20,380 bases of DNA from positions 1-20,380 of the forward strand of contig NZ_JBJYKD010000039.1 of NCBI RefSeq assembly GCF_049310025.1, given 5' to 3'. Made by a program: the position numbers and the translations under genes. A model generated the notes under the pieces. That model was not told the DNA's origin, did no database searches, and saw nothing but the letters and a program-made list of their open reading frames with translations. Numbering within the stretch: position 1 is the first letter of the stretch; every line of letters starts with the position of its first letter. Positions 13,888 through 20,380 of the stretch are shown here, piece by piece. Origin of the DNA: JBJYKD01 sp049310025 (lineage in GTDB: Bacteria > Bacillota > Thermosediminibacteria > Thermosediminibacterales > Tepidanaerobacteraceae).

Positions 13888-13916
13888 ATTATATAAACAA
13901 TTTTTGCTGAAGTCAA
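13888..13916 (-). promoter_or_regulatory. recA: SigA-type promoter of recA
   Basis: Minus strand TTGACT (13911-13916), 17-nt spacer, TATAAT (13888-13893). The -35 lies just before (upstream strand order: just after) the thpR stop codon at 13918-13920. Confidence 0.85.
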
Positions 13917-13917
13917 A

Positions 13918-14472
13918 TTAATTACTCAAAGAGCATGTAAAGACATCAGTGTATACCGGTCCGTCCCTGAACAGATCACTTTTTAACAGATGTATCTCGC
14001 TTGCCGCAAAAGAAGCGCTGAAATCATGTACCTCGAAAATTGCAGGCTTCAAATCAGCGGGGGTTTTGACCCGGCCGATGGTCAGGTGAGGCAAAAAAGG
14101 TTTTTTATCGTAAGTCAGGCCGAGATTATCCAGTTCAGCGTCTATATCCTTTTTAAGGTTATACAAGGGGCGAGATTTCTGGACGCCTATCCAAATAACC
14201 CGCGGATATTTTCGATCTGGAAAACATCCAAAACCTGAAAGCCTGATTGTAAAAGCTTTATGCCTACTGGAAATCTTTTTCATCATATCACATAGAGGAG
14301 AGATTTTATCCATGGGGGTTTCGCCCAGAAAAGCGAGGGTTAAATGGAGGTTGTCCGGCTTTACCCACTTTATGCCGATATGATGTAAAAACATCCGTTT
14401 TAGAAATTCAAATATCTCTTGCTTTATTTCAGGGTCAATGTCAATGGCCAAAAAAGCCCGTATGCTGTTCAT
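13918..14472 (-). CDS. thpR: RNA 2',3'-cyclic phosphodiesterase (2'-5' RNA ligase family)
   Basis: 184-aa 2H phosphoesterase. The two catalytic HxTx motifs are His43-Leu-Thr45 in NLHLTLAFLGE and His129-Leu-Thr131 in FLPHLTIGRVK, at the expected spacing. Characterised members hydrolyse RNA 2',3'-cyclic phosphate ends; the in vivo role is unclear. Start chosen at ATG 14470-14472 (MNSIRAFLAID) with AGGAGG upstream; the frame is open 39 codons further to 14589, but that stretch overlaps the cinA end, is Cys/Arg-rich and unlike the family. Lies 67 nt after cinA and 64 nt before recA, and probably shares the cinA transcript. Confidence 0.92.
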   Translation of the reverse strand: MNSIRAFLAIDIDPEIKQEIFEFLKRMFLHHIGIKWVKPDNLHLTLAFLGETPMDKISPLCDMMKKISSRHKAFTIRLSGFGCFPDRKYPRVIWIGVQKSRPLYNLKKDIDAELDNLGLTYDKKPFLPHLTIGRVKTPADLKPAIFEVHDFSASFAASEIHLLKSDLFRDGPVYTDVFTCSLSN

Positions 14473-14539
14473 TAGGTTTTGCCTCCTGAAAGCGGCAGTA
14501 ATACGGCAGCTGTGAAGCCTTTTATGCACTTTTGAGCAT

Positions 14540-15781
14540 TTAATCACCCGAATCCTGCAGCTTTTTTCGCACGAGATGCAGTGCGGCATCCGCCGACCGT
14601 TCTTTTATATCTATCCTGTCTCCACTGAAGATGTGTTTTTCCGCACAAGAGGAATCCGAATCCGCGTATCCAATATATACCAGACCCACCGGTTTTTCGA
14701 GAGTTCCACCATCCGGCCCCGCTATGCCGGTTATGGAGACTCCTATATCGGTGCGGGAAGTCAGTCTAATACCCCGGGCCATTTCTACGGCTGTCTGCTC
14801 GCTTACGGCGCCGAATTTTTCAAGGGTTTCCTTCTTTACGCCAAGCAATTCAAGTTTGGAATTGTTGCTGTAACTTACAACACCCCGTTCAAATTGTTTT
14901 GAAATCCCCGGTATGTTGGTTAATTTGTGGGCCAGGAGTCCTCCGGTGCACGATTCGGCCACGGCAATGGTCTTATTGTATTTGAAGAGCAGGCGGGCCA
15001 CAATCTCTTCCACGGTTTCATCATCGTAGCCGTAAAGATAGCGGCCGACCCTCCTCTTAATCTCTTCCTCCAGAGGCCTGATTAACTCGTTTGCTTTTAA
15101 AAAATCATCGGCTTTGGCGGTAAGCCTCAGGGTAACTTCCCCTTTTTTTGCGAGAGGCGCTATGGTGGGATTTGACTGGTTGACCAGTAAGTCTTTTATC
15201 GTTTCTTCCAGCTGGGATTCGCCTATGCCGTAAAATTTCATGACCCTGGAATAAATGGTTTTGCTGCTCCACTTTGAAAGATATGGGATTACGGTGTCCC
15301 TCAGCATGGGCTCCATTTCATAAGGGGGACCGGGTAACATTACGATTATCCTGCCTTTGTAATTTAGCAAAACTCCCGGTGCGGTGCCTTTTTTGTTCAA
15401 TATCGCCGTTGCCCCTTCAGGGATTAAAGCCTGCTTGTAATTGTTCTCCGTCATGTGCCTGCCTCTTGCGCTAAAGAAACTCTTTATTCGTTCTAGAGAA
15501 TCTTCGTCGACCTTAAGAGGCAAACCAATATATGAAGCTATAGTTTCCTTTGTAAGGTCGTCCATTGTGGGGCCCAGGCCGCCGGTTGTTATGATCACAT
15601 CCGAGCGCCCAAGCGCCTCCTTAAACACCTCAATTATTCTATCCCTGTTATCCCCTACACACGTATGAAAATAAACGTCAATCCCTATTTCCTGTAAGGC
15701 TCTGGAGATTATCTGGGCGTTTGTGTTGGCGATTTGACCCAGTAACAACTCCGATCCCACCGCAATGGTTTCCGCTTTCAC
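14540..15781 (-). CDS. cinA: Competence/damage-inducible protein CinA
   Basis: 413-aa two-domain protein. The N-terminal molybdopterin-binding-like (MoCF/COG1058) domain has ETIAVGSELLLGQIANTNAQ and TTGGLGPTMDDLT; the C-terminal PncC-like domain (about 250-410) has AVAESCTGGLLAHKLTNIPG and SITGIAGPDGGT. Known family activities are ADP-ribose pyrophosphatase (N-domain) and nicotinamide mononucleotide deamidase (C-domain, Ser in ESCTGG), i.e. pyridine nucleotide salvage; in streptococci CinA also accompanies RecA during competence. Start set at GTG 15779-15781 because AAGGTGAT lies 4 nt upstream and the resulting N-terminus (MKAETIAVGSELLLG) matches relatives; the ATG at 15805 lacks a site. Confidence 0.95.
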   Translation of the reverse strand: MKAETIAVGSELLLGQIANTNAQIISRALQEIGIDVYFHTCVGDNRDRIIEVFKEALGRSDVIITTGGLGPTMDDLTKETIASYIGLPLKVDEDSLERIKSFFSARGRHMTENNYKQALIPEGATAILNKKGTAPGVLLNYKGRIIVMLPGPPYEMEPMLRDTVIPYLSKWSSKTIYSRVMKFYGIGESQLEETIKDLLVNQSNPTIAPLAKKGEVTLRLTAKADDFLKANELIRPLEEEIKRRVGRYLYGYDDETVEEIVARLLFKYNKTIAVAESCTGGLLAHKLTNIPGISKQFERGVVSYSNNSKLELLGVKKETLEKFGAVSEQTAVEMARGIRLTSRTDIGVSITGIAGPDGGTLEKPVGLVYIGYADSDSSCAEKHIFSGDRIDIKERSADAALHLVRKKLQDSGD

Positions 15782-15864
15782 AACCATCACCTTCAAAAAT
15801 AGCATTATATTAATTTTAATTCGTTTTTTTTATCGATATCCCTTTTTTTCCCGGAAAAATTTTT

Positions 15865-17340
15865 TTATGCCACCTCGGATTTTTTTAAAAAATTCCTGAA
15901 GGTATTCCCGTCAATTTTTTCATTTTCGATCAGGTAATTTACAATGTCTTCAAGGATATCTTTATTTTCTCTTAATATCCGTTCTGCCACTTTTTTCTGA
16001 AATGCAATAATATTTGAAACTGCCCTGTGAAGTTCTTTTGGCGGCAGGGAGTCTCTATCAACCACACCCAGTTCCGACATGCCCGCAAAAATCATTTTCC
16101 TGGCCAGATCCACAGCCTGCTCAAAATCATTGGTTGCGCCGGTGCTATTTTCGCCAAAAATCAATTCTTCGGCTGCCGCCCCGGCCAGGGCCACCGCAAT
16201 CTGAGACTCCAGGTACTTTTTTGTGTAAAGGTACATATCGTCTTCCGCTTTCTGTCTCATATACCCCAGGGCGTGGCCTCTTGAGGTGATCGTGATGGTG
16301 GAAACCGAATCCGGGTTAAAATGTTCGCTCACCAGGGCATGTCCACTTTCATGGACCGCAATGCGCCTGCGCTCATCATCGGAGGGTTTTCTTTTCAATT
16401 TTTCTCCCATTATGACCTTATCGATGGCCTCAATGAAGTAATTCTGGGAAATTTCCTTTTTCTTCGCCCTCATCGCCAGTATGGCCGCTTCATTACAAAG
16501 GTTCTCCAGGTGTGCCCCTGAAAACCCGAAAGTTTCTTTTGCAATCTGTTCCAGATCCACGTCCTTTGCAAGTGGCTTATCCTTGGTGTGAAGTTTTAAG
16601 ATTTCGAGCCTCCCGTCCTTGTCGGGAAGGTCCACTTTGACGATTCGATCGAATCGGCCGGGCCTTAATATGGCCGGGTCAAGGATGTCCGGCCTGTTTG
16701 TAGCCGCAATAACCAGGATATTGATATCATCATTGGACGAGATGCCGTCCATTTCTACCAGCAACTGATTCAAGGTCTGGTCGTATTCCAGGTGCCCGGT
16801 ATTTTTTCCCCTGGTGCCGGCTATAACCTCGATTTCATCGATGAAAATTACACCGTGTTTTTTAAACGCCTTCCTGGCAAGATTTTTTGCGCTGTCGAAT
16901 AACTGTCTTACGCGCTGAGCGCCCACACCGGCGTACATTTCAATAAACTCGCTGCCCGATGCTGATATAAAGACGGAATCAATATATGCCGCCGCGGCTT
17001 TTGCCATGAGGGTTTTCCCGGTGCCCGGGGCCCCGGTCAGGAGAATACCGCGCAATGGCCGGATGCCCATTCTTTTCACTTCTTCATAATTCTTTATAAA
17101 ATCCAGAGCTTCCAGCAGTTCGTTTTTTGCCACATCCTGACCGCCGATCTGATCAAAGGTAATGCTGTGATCGCCGGTAATTATTCTAGAAGGGTTTTTA
17201 ATAAACCTGCCTTTATCCAGCAAATTGTAAAATATATAAACAGAAGCCAGCATGATTAACAACGGCAATACATTAATTCCGTTCAAGGACAGGTATACGG
17301 CAAAAGCTATTGCTATGCCGATGGCCATCTCCGCAAGCAT
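15865..17340 (-). CDS. FtsH-like AAA+ zinc metalloprotease lacking the extracytoplasmic domain
   Basis: 491-aa FtsH-type protein. Two hydrophobic helices (about 5-19 and 24-41) are separated by only a few residues, so the roughly 70-100 aa extracytoplasmic domain of canonical FtsH is missing. The AAA module has Walker A GAPGTGKT (103-110), pore loop FIEMYAGVG (132-140, Tyr in place of the usual Phe), Walker B VIFIDE (164-169) and the second region of homology ATNRPDILDPAILRPGRFDR (213-232). The M41 peptidase has HESGH (330-334) and the third zinc ligand Asp405 in GATNDFEQA. All catalytic residues are present, so it is probably an active, membrane-tethered ATP-dependent protease. Its ATG overlaps the stop of the 177-aa gene by 1 nt (TAATG), with GGAGGGGAG upstream. 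Probably a paralogue rather than the main ftsH. Confidence 0.88.
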   Translation of the reverse strand: MLAEMAIGIAIAFAVYLSLNGINVLPLLIMLASVYIFYNLLDKGRFIKNPSRIITGDHSITFDQIGGQDVAKNELLEALDFIKNYEEVKRMGIRPLRGILLTGAPGTGKTLMAKAAAAYIDSVFISASGSEFIEMYAGVGAQRVRQLFDSAKNLARKAFKKHGVIFIDEIEVIAGTRGKNTGHLEYDQTLNQLLVEMDGISSNDDINILVIAATNRPDILDPAILRPGRFDRIVKVDLPDKDGRLEILKLHTKDKPLAKDVDLEQIAKETFGFSGAHLENLCNEAAILAMRAKKKEISQNYFIEAIDKVIMGEKLKRKPSDDERRRIAVHESGHALVSEHFNPDSVSTITITSRGHALGYMRQKAEDDMYLYTKKYLESQIAVALAGAAAEELIFGENSTGATNDFEQAVDLARKMIFAGMSELGVVDRDSLPPKELHRAVSNIIAFQKKVAERILRENKDILEDIVNYLIENEKIDGNTFRNFLKKSEVA

Positions 17341-17873
17341 TATTTCTCCCCTCCCGAAAGTTCCGTTCTTTTCACCACATCATAAAAGTGATGTTCGCCG
17401 TGTTTTATTTGTAAATAAAGATTTCTGGTGTCTAAAAACACTTTGATATCTACATTTTCTCTTGACCGGATATCATCGAGTTTATCTTTCATTTCAGTGT
17501 AATTTCCCGTCTGAAGAGCTTCAAAAATAATAAATTGAATTCTTTCACTGTACAATTCTTCAATCAAACGATCGGGCTGGCTTAAAATCTTCACCGAAAA
17601 GGGCCGGCCTTTCAAATGATAGTCTATCGTATCGTAAACATCGTTGTAAACCCACATCAGATTGTCAATGTCTTTAAATTTGAGAAACACCGTTATTTTT
17701 GTTCTTTCTTTTTTTATATCAACTGCTTCCACATAAGGTTTTTTTAAAACGGTGTTTACCAGCGATTTTTCAACCGTGTATTTTGAGTAAATCCACTGGC
17801 CGGTGAGCATCAGCGACAATGAGATTGTCGCTATAATTATAATCCTTATAATTTTTTCCTTATTGAAATCCAA
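17340..17873 (-). CDS. Single-pass membrane protein of unknown function, coupled to FtsH-like protease
   Basis: 177-aa protein I do not recognise. A short basic N-terminus (NKEKIIR) precedes one hydrophobic helix (about 8-26), so the remaining 150 residues are predicted to be extracytoplasmic; no lipobox or cleavage site is evident. The outer part is charged and alternates beta-like and helical stretches. Two regions look similar, 48-83 and 138-170, each with VDIK, VFL, NL and a YDV-like end, hinting at a duplicated beta-beta-alpha unit (weak). TTG start at 17871-17873 with GAGGTGA upstream. It opens a transcription unit behind an extended -10 promoter and its stop overlaps the protease start, so the two proteins probably work together. 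Confidence 0.8.
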   Translation of the reverse strand: MDFNKEKIIRIIIIATISLSLMLTGQWIYSKYTVEKSLVNTVLKKPYVEAVDIKKERTKITVFLKFKDIDNLMWVYNDVYDTIDYHLKGRPFSVKILSQPDRLIEELYSERIQFIIFEALQTGNYTEMKDKLDDIRSRENVDIKVFLDTRNLYLQIKHGEHHFYDVVKRTELSGGEK

Positions 17874-17907
17874 AATCGTTTCACCTCATATTAGTTTACA
17901 TAAAATA

Positions 17908-17937
17908 ATTATAGCATATTTAATCTCGAATTGTCCG
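17908..17937 (-). promoter_or_regulatory. Extended -10 promoter of the 177-aa gene / FtsH-like operon
   Basis: Minus strand TGC-TATAAT (-10 at 17908-17913), with CGGACA (17932-17937) at 18 nt as a poor -35. The leader is about 28 nt. No terminator is seen through cinA and thpR, so all four genes may be co-transcribed. Confidence 0.65.
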
Positions 17938-17943
17938 GTAAAG

Positions 17944-17972
17944 AAAAAAGGCATTTACTGGAAATGCCTTTT
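17944..17972 (-). terminator. Intrinsic terminator after rimO
   Basis: 11-bp perfect stem AAAAGGCATTT/AAATGCCTTTT (17946-17956 with 17962-17972), 5-nt loop, six T on the minus strand at the exit side. It lies 43 nt after the rimO stop. Confidence 0.9.
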
Positions 17973-18015
17973 ACACTTTTAAGGATTCCCGGCCACAATA
18001 AACCAGAGATTGAAC

Positions 18016-19344
18016 TTATCGCTCTTCGACAGCCTCTCCCACAAGGTCGTAATCATACGTTTGAAGAATCTTAACGGGGTATACGTTTCCCGGCCGGCAG
18101 TTGGGGCCGTAGAAACTCACCACCCCATCCACAAAAGGGGCGTCCCTTTCCGAACGACCGATAAAAAGGTTGGTTTTCCGGTCGAGACGCTCCGCCAGTA
18201 CGCGGATCACCTTCCCCCTCAACCCGGCGTTTTTTGTGCCGGATATGGTCCGCTGGAGTTGCATGAGCTTGCGATATCTGTGATTTTTTATTCTTTCCCG
18301 TATTTTGGGTTCTATATTTGCGGCGCGGGTCCCTTCTTCTTCGGAATACTTGAATGCCCCGACCCGGTCAAATTGATATTGTTTTACAAAATCCAATAGC
18401 TCTTCAAACTCGCGTTCGGTTTCCGAAGGAAAACCCACAATAAACGTTGTTCTCAGGGCGATATCCGGAATCTTGTTTTTTATTCTTTCTATAAGGCGTT
18501 TTATAAAGCGGCTGTCCGTCGGCCTGTTCATGAGTTTTAAAATGCGATCGTTTATGTGCTGCAAAGGGATATCCAGGTACTTTGCAATTTTCGGGCCGGA
18601 TTCAATCAAATCCAGCAGACCGTCGTCAATATTGGTGGGGTAAGCGTATAAGATCCTTATCCAGAACTCACCCTCTATTTTTATAAGTTCCTCCAGCAGT
18701 CGAGAAAGCGCCGGTTTTCCGTAAATATCCACCCCGTAGTTTGTGGTATCCTGGGCTACCAGGTTTATCTCCTTGACCCCATCGGATACAAGCATTTCAA
18801 CTTCTTCTTTTATGGCTGCAATCTCCCTGCTCCTGTAAGGTCCCCTGATGAAGGGAATGGCACAGTAAGAGCAGTGGTTGCTGCAGCCTTCAGCTATCTT
18901 CACAAAAGAAATATAAGGGTAAATCCTTACGCGGTTTTTTATGTCAAAATTTACAAAGTTGCTGTTTTCGGTAAGGTTAACCTTTGAGCCGTTTAACCTC
19001 TGTATTACTTCATGGATTCTGTAAAATTCGCCCGTACCCACAACGGCATCCAGTTCGGGAATTTCTTCAAGCAATGTTTCTTTGTAGCGCTGGGCAAGGC
19101 AACCGGTGGCTATGAGCAATTTACAATTTCCGGTGTTTTTGTACTGCGCCATTTCCAAAATTGTATCTATAGATTCCTGCTTTGCAGATTCAATGAACCC
19201 GCAGGTGTTAACAATAATTACATCCGCATCTTTTTCTTTGTTGGTTATAACATAATTATGCTTCTTTAATATCCCCAGCATAAATTCCGAATCCACTAAA
19301 TTTTTATCGCAGCCAAGGGAAATCAGACCAACTTTTACCGACAC
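18016..19344 (-). CDS. rimO: Ribosomal protein S12 methylthiotransferase RimO
   Basis: 442-aa radical SAM methylthiotransferase that adds a methylthio group to an aspartate of ribosomal protein S12. N-terminal UPF0004 domain with the auxiliary-cluster cysteines in ISLGCDKN, NTCGF and ATGCLAQ; radical SAM motif CSNHCSYC (CxxxCxxC) in the middle; a C-terminal TRAM-type domain (about 370-440). VKVGLISLGCDKNLVDSE is more typical of RimO than of the tRNA enzymes MiaB or MtaB. Start chosen at GTG 19342-19344, 6 nt after GGAGG; an ATG at 19362 would place that site inside the gene. Flanked by its own promoter and terminator, so probably monocistronic. Confidence 0.95.
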   Translation of the reverse strand: MSVKVGLISLGCDKNLVDSEFMLGILKKHNYVITNKEKDADVIIVNTCGFIESAKQESIDTILEMAQYKNTGNCKLLIATGCLAQRYKETLLEEIPELDAVVGTGEFYRIHEVIQRLNGSKVNLTENSNFVNFDIKNRVRIYPYISFVKIAEGCSNHCSYCAIPFIRGPYRSREIAAIKEEVEMLVSDGVKEINLVAQDTTNYGVDIYGKPALSRLLEELIKIEGEFWIRILYAYPTNIDDGLLDLIESGPKIAKYLDIPLQHINDRILKLMNRPTDSRFIKRLIERIKNKIPDIALRTTFIVGFPSETEREFEELLDFVKQYQFDRVGAFKYSEEEGTRAANIEPKIRERIKNHRYRKLMQLQRTISGTKNAGLRGKVIRVLAERLDRKTNLFIGRSERDAPFVDGVVSFYGPNCRPGNVYPVKILQTYDYDLVGEAVEER

Positions 19345-19378
19345 TTTTGACCTCCAAAACATGATTTAATACTTTATT

Positions 19379-19407
19379 AGTATACATGCTTTGGCGTTCA
19401 ATGTAAA
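19379..19407 (-). promoter_or_regulatory. rimO: SigA-type promoter of rimO
   Basis: Minus strand TTTACA (19402-19407), exact 17-nt spacer, TATACT (19379-19384); 5 of 6 matches in each hexamer. The start is about 28 nt upstream of the GTG. Confidence 0.7.
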
Positions 19408-19419
19408 GGTATTGAAGAT

Positions 19420-19448
19420 AAAAAGGAGAGCGTCTACTCTCTCCTTTT
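19420..19448 (-). terminator. Intrinsic terminator at the end of the RodZ-like gene
   Basis: 10-bp stem AAAAGGAGAG/CTCTCCTTTT (19421-19430 with 19439-19448), 8-nt loop, then TTTTTATC on the minus strand. The upstream arm overlaps the last codons of the gene. Confidence 0.8.
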
Positions 19449-20297
19449 GAAAACAAAATTTCTCACATCTCCTCCGGGAATTCCCAGATCGTTCCCGCTT
19501 ACTATGAATTTAATCACCTTCGGTTTGCCGGCCCTAATCACCAGATTATCTTCTGCCTCCCATGTTCTGGCCTCTCCTGCTTTAAGTATGCCTTCATATT
19601 CGAAGGAACCATCCCTTTTTACGGATACCCAGCACCTGTCGCTCAAAACTTCCAGTGTAACTTTTATTTTTTCGGCGTCTACCACATAGGCGGTCTCTGC
19701 CGCGGTATCCGCCACAAGTTCCACCGCCGGCGGCTTGAGATCGTTCGCGGCATCCCCGTCGGGTGTGTTGGGTGAGGTTACGGGAGCTGGGGGTGCGAGG
19801 GCGTCCGTTTCTGGAGTTTTGTGAGCATCTTCTTTTATTGGTGGGGGGGTTGTATCCTGAACCGGCCGGCTTATCCTAAATGACAGAAAACCAACGAGCA
19901 GTATGACGGTTACTGCTGCAAGGATAACTGGTGGAGTGAGAAATATTGAGACTTTTTTTGTATCAATCTGATGGGTTTTTGACGGCATTTCCTGTGATAA
20001 TTGTTCGATGGATTCACTCTGGGCAGAGTCGCTTTTAGTTACCTTTTTGTACTGTGCCACCACGGAATTCGGGTCTAATCCTACCGCTGCGGCATAGCTC
20101 CTTAAAAAGCCCTTTATGTAAACACTTCCGCCGGGAATTGAGGAAAAATCACCGTCTTCTATGGCCTTCAGATACTTTATGCGTATCTTGGTTTCCATGT
20201 GAATTTGCTCCAGAGTAATCTTCCTTTTTTCCCTGACATCTTTCAGCCATTTTCCAAGTTCTGCCGCATCTTTTATTTCTTCCATCTCTTGAGTCAA
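19434..20297 (-). CDS. RodZ-like helix-turn-helix membrane protein (DUF4115)
   Basis: 287-aa bitopic membrane protein. Cytoplasmic HTH_25-type domain at 11-85 (LGKWLKDVREKRKITLEQI, then YLKAIEDGDFSSIPGGSVYIKGFLRSYA), one transmembrane helix at about 117-140, a Pro/Thr/Asp-rich linker (145-205) and an extracytoplasmic beta-rich DUF4115 domain (210-283). This is the architecture of RodZ, which links MreB filaments to the cell-wall elongation machinery; Firmicutes members (YmfM) sit in this same neighbourhood upstream of cinA and recA. TTG start at 20295-20297 with GGAGG 7 nt upstream. Preceded by its own promoter and closed by a terminator. The exact role in shape control is inferred from family. 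Confidence 0.9.
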   Translation of the reverse strand: MTQEMEEIKDAAELGKWLKDVREKRKITLEQIHMETKIRIKYLKAIEDGDFSSIPGGSVYIKGFLRSYAAAVGLDPNSVVAQYKKVTKSDSAQSESIEQLSQEMPSKTHQIDTKKVSIFLTPPVILAAVTVILLVGFLSFRISRPVQDTTPPPIKEDAHKTPETDALAPPAPVTSPNTPDGDAANDLKPPAVELVADTAAETAYVVDAEKIKVTLEVLSDRCWVSVKRDGSFEYEGILKAGEARTWEAEDNLVIRAGKPKVIKFIVSGNDLGIPGGDVRNFVFKRRE

Positions 20298-20315
20298 TTT
20301 AACACCTCCTCGTAT

Positions 20316-20344
20316 AATATATTTAGTAAATCAAACTTATTCAA
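20316..20344 (-). promoter_or_regulatory. Possible SigA-type promoter of the RodZ-like gene
   Basis: Minus strand TTGAAT (20339-20344), 17-nt spacer, TATATT (20316-20321). AT-rich surroundings lower specificity. The remainder to the window end (20345-20380) shows no gene. Confidence 0.5.
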
Positions 20345-20380
20345 ATTCCAGTTAAACATGGACCTTGAAAACTAAATATA

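Noticed and set aside
14473..14589. N-terminal extension of thpR (39 codons)
   Set aside because: It overlaps the end of cinA, is Cys/Arg-rich, has no ribosome binding site and is absent from the family; AGGAGG marks the inner ATG.
15782..15864. Terminator or promoter between the FtsH-like gene and cinA
   Set aside because: TTTTTCCCGGAAAAA leaves almost no loop and is not followed by U residues on the minus strand; the TATAAT before cinA lacks any -35.

Overview
The window looks like chromosomal DNA of an anaerobic, spore-forming, low-to-moderate GC Firmicute, probably a thermophilic clostridial lineage such as Thermosediminibacterales or Thermoanaerobacterales. The evidence is spoVS with a SigH-like promoter, a Firmicutes-type LexA box before recA, strong GGAGG ribosome binding sites, the order cinA-recA-rny-ymdB-spoVS, and ferredoxin-dependent 2-oxoacid metabolism. 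The genus assignment is inference. Every supported gene lies on the minus strand, so transcription runs from high to low coordinates.

Positions 20380 to about 8900 hold housekeeping and cell-biology genes in transcription order: a RodZ-like HTH membrane protein; rimO; a two-gene membrane unit (a 177-aa single-pass protein whose stop codon overlaps by 1 nt the start of an FtsH-like AAA metalloprotease lacking the usual extracytoplasmic domain); cinA; thpR; recA under a LexA box; rny; ymdB; spoVS; and a PHP-domain phosphoesterase gene. Most intergenic gaps contain a readable promoter, an intrinsic terminator, or both. The recA-rny gap is the most unusual. It has a near-consensus promoter embedded in a palindrome, then a leader with an intrinsic terminator just before the rny ribosome binding site, and rny appears to start at a non-canonical ATT codon.

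Positions 8753 to 1 form a metabolic block. A GntR-type regulator is followed by korD-korA-korB-korC (2-oxoacid:ferredoxin oxidoreductase) and gdhA, ending at an intrinsic terminator. A second unit with its own promoter carries methylmalonyl-CoA mutase large and small subunits, the chaperone GTPase MeaB, methylmalonyl-CoA epimerase, and the start of a methylmalonyl-CoA decarboxylase / propionyl-CoA carboxylase carboxyltransferase gene cut by the window edge. Read as a pathway: glutamate to 2-oxoglutarate (GDH), to succinyl-CoA plus reduced ferredoxin (Kor), to methylmalonyl-CoA (mutase, epimerase), to propionyl-CoA (decarboxylase). This suggests amino acid fermentation to propionate, as known from syntrophic glutamate degraders.

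Many starts are not ATG: GTG for mmdA, mcmA1, korB, korD, cinA and rimO; TTG for rodZ, the 177-aa gene and ymdB; probably ATT for rny. Several starts were chosen from ribosome binding site position rather than the longest frame. No tRNA, rRNA, CRISPR array, insertion sequence or phage gene was seen, and no gene-free stretch exceeds about 205 bases.
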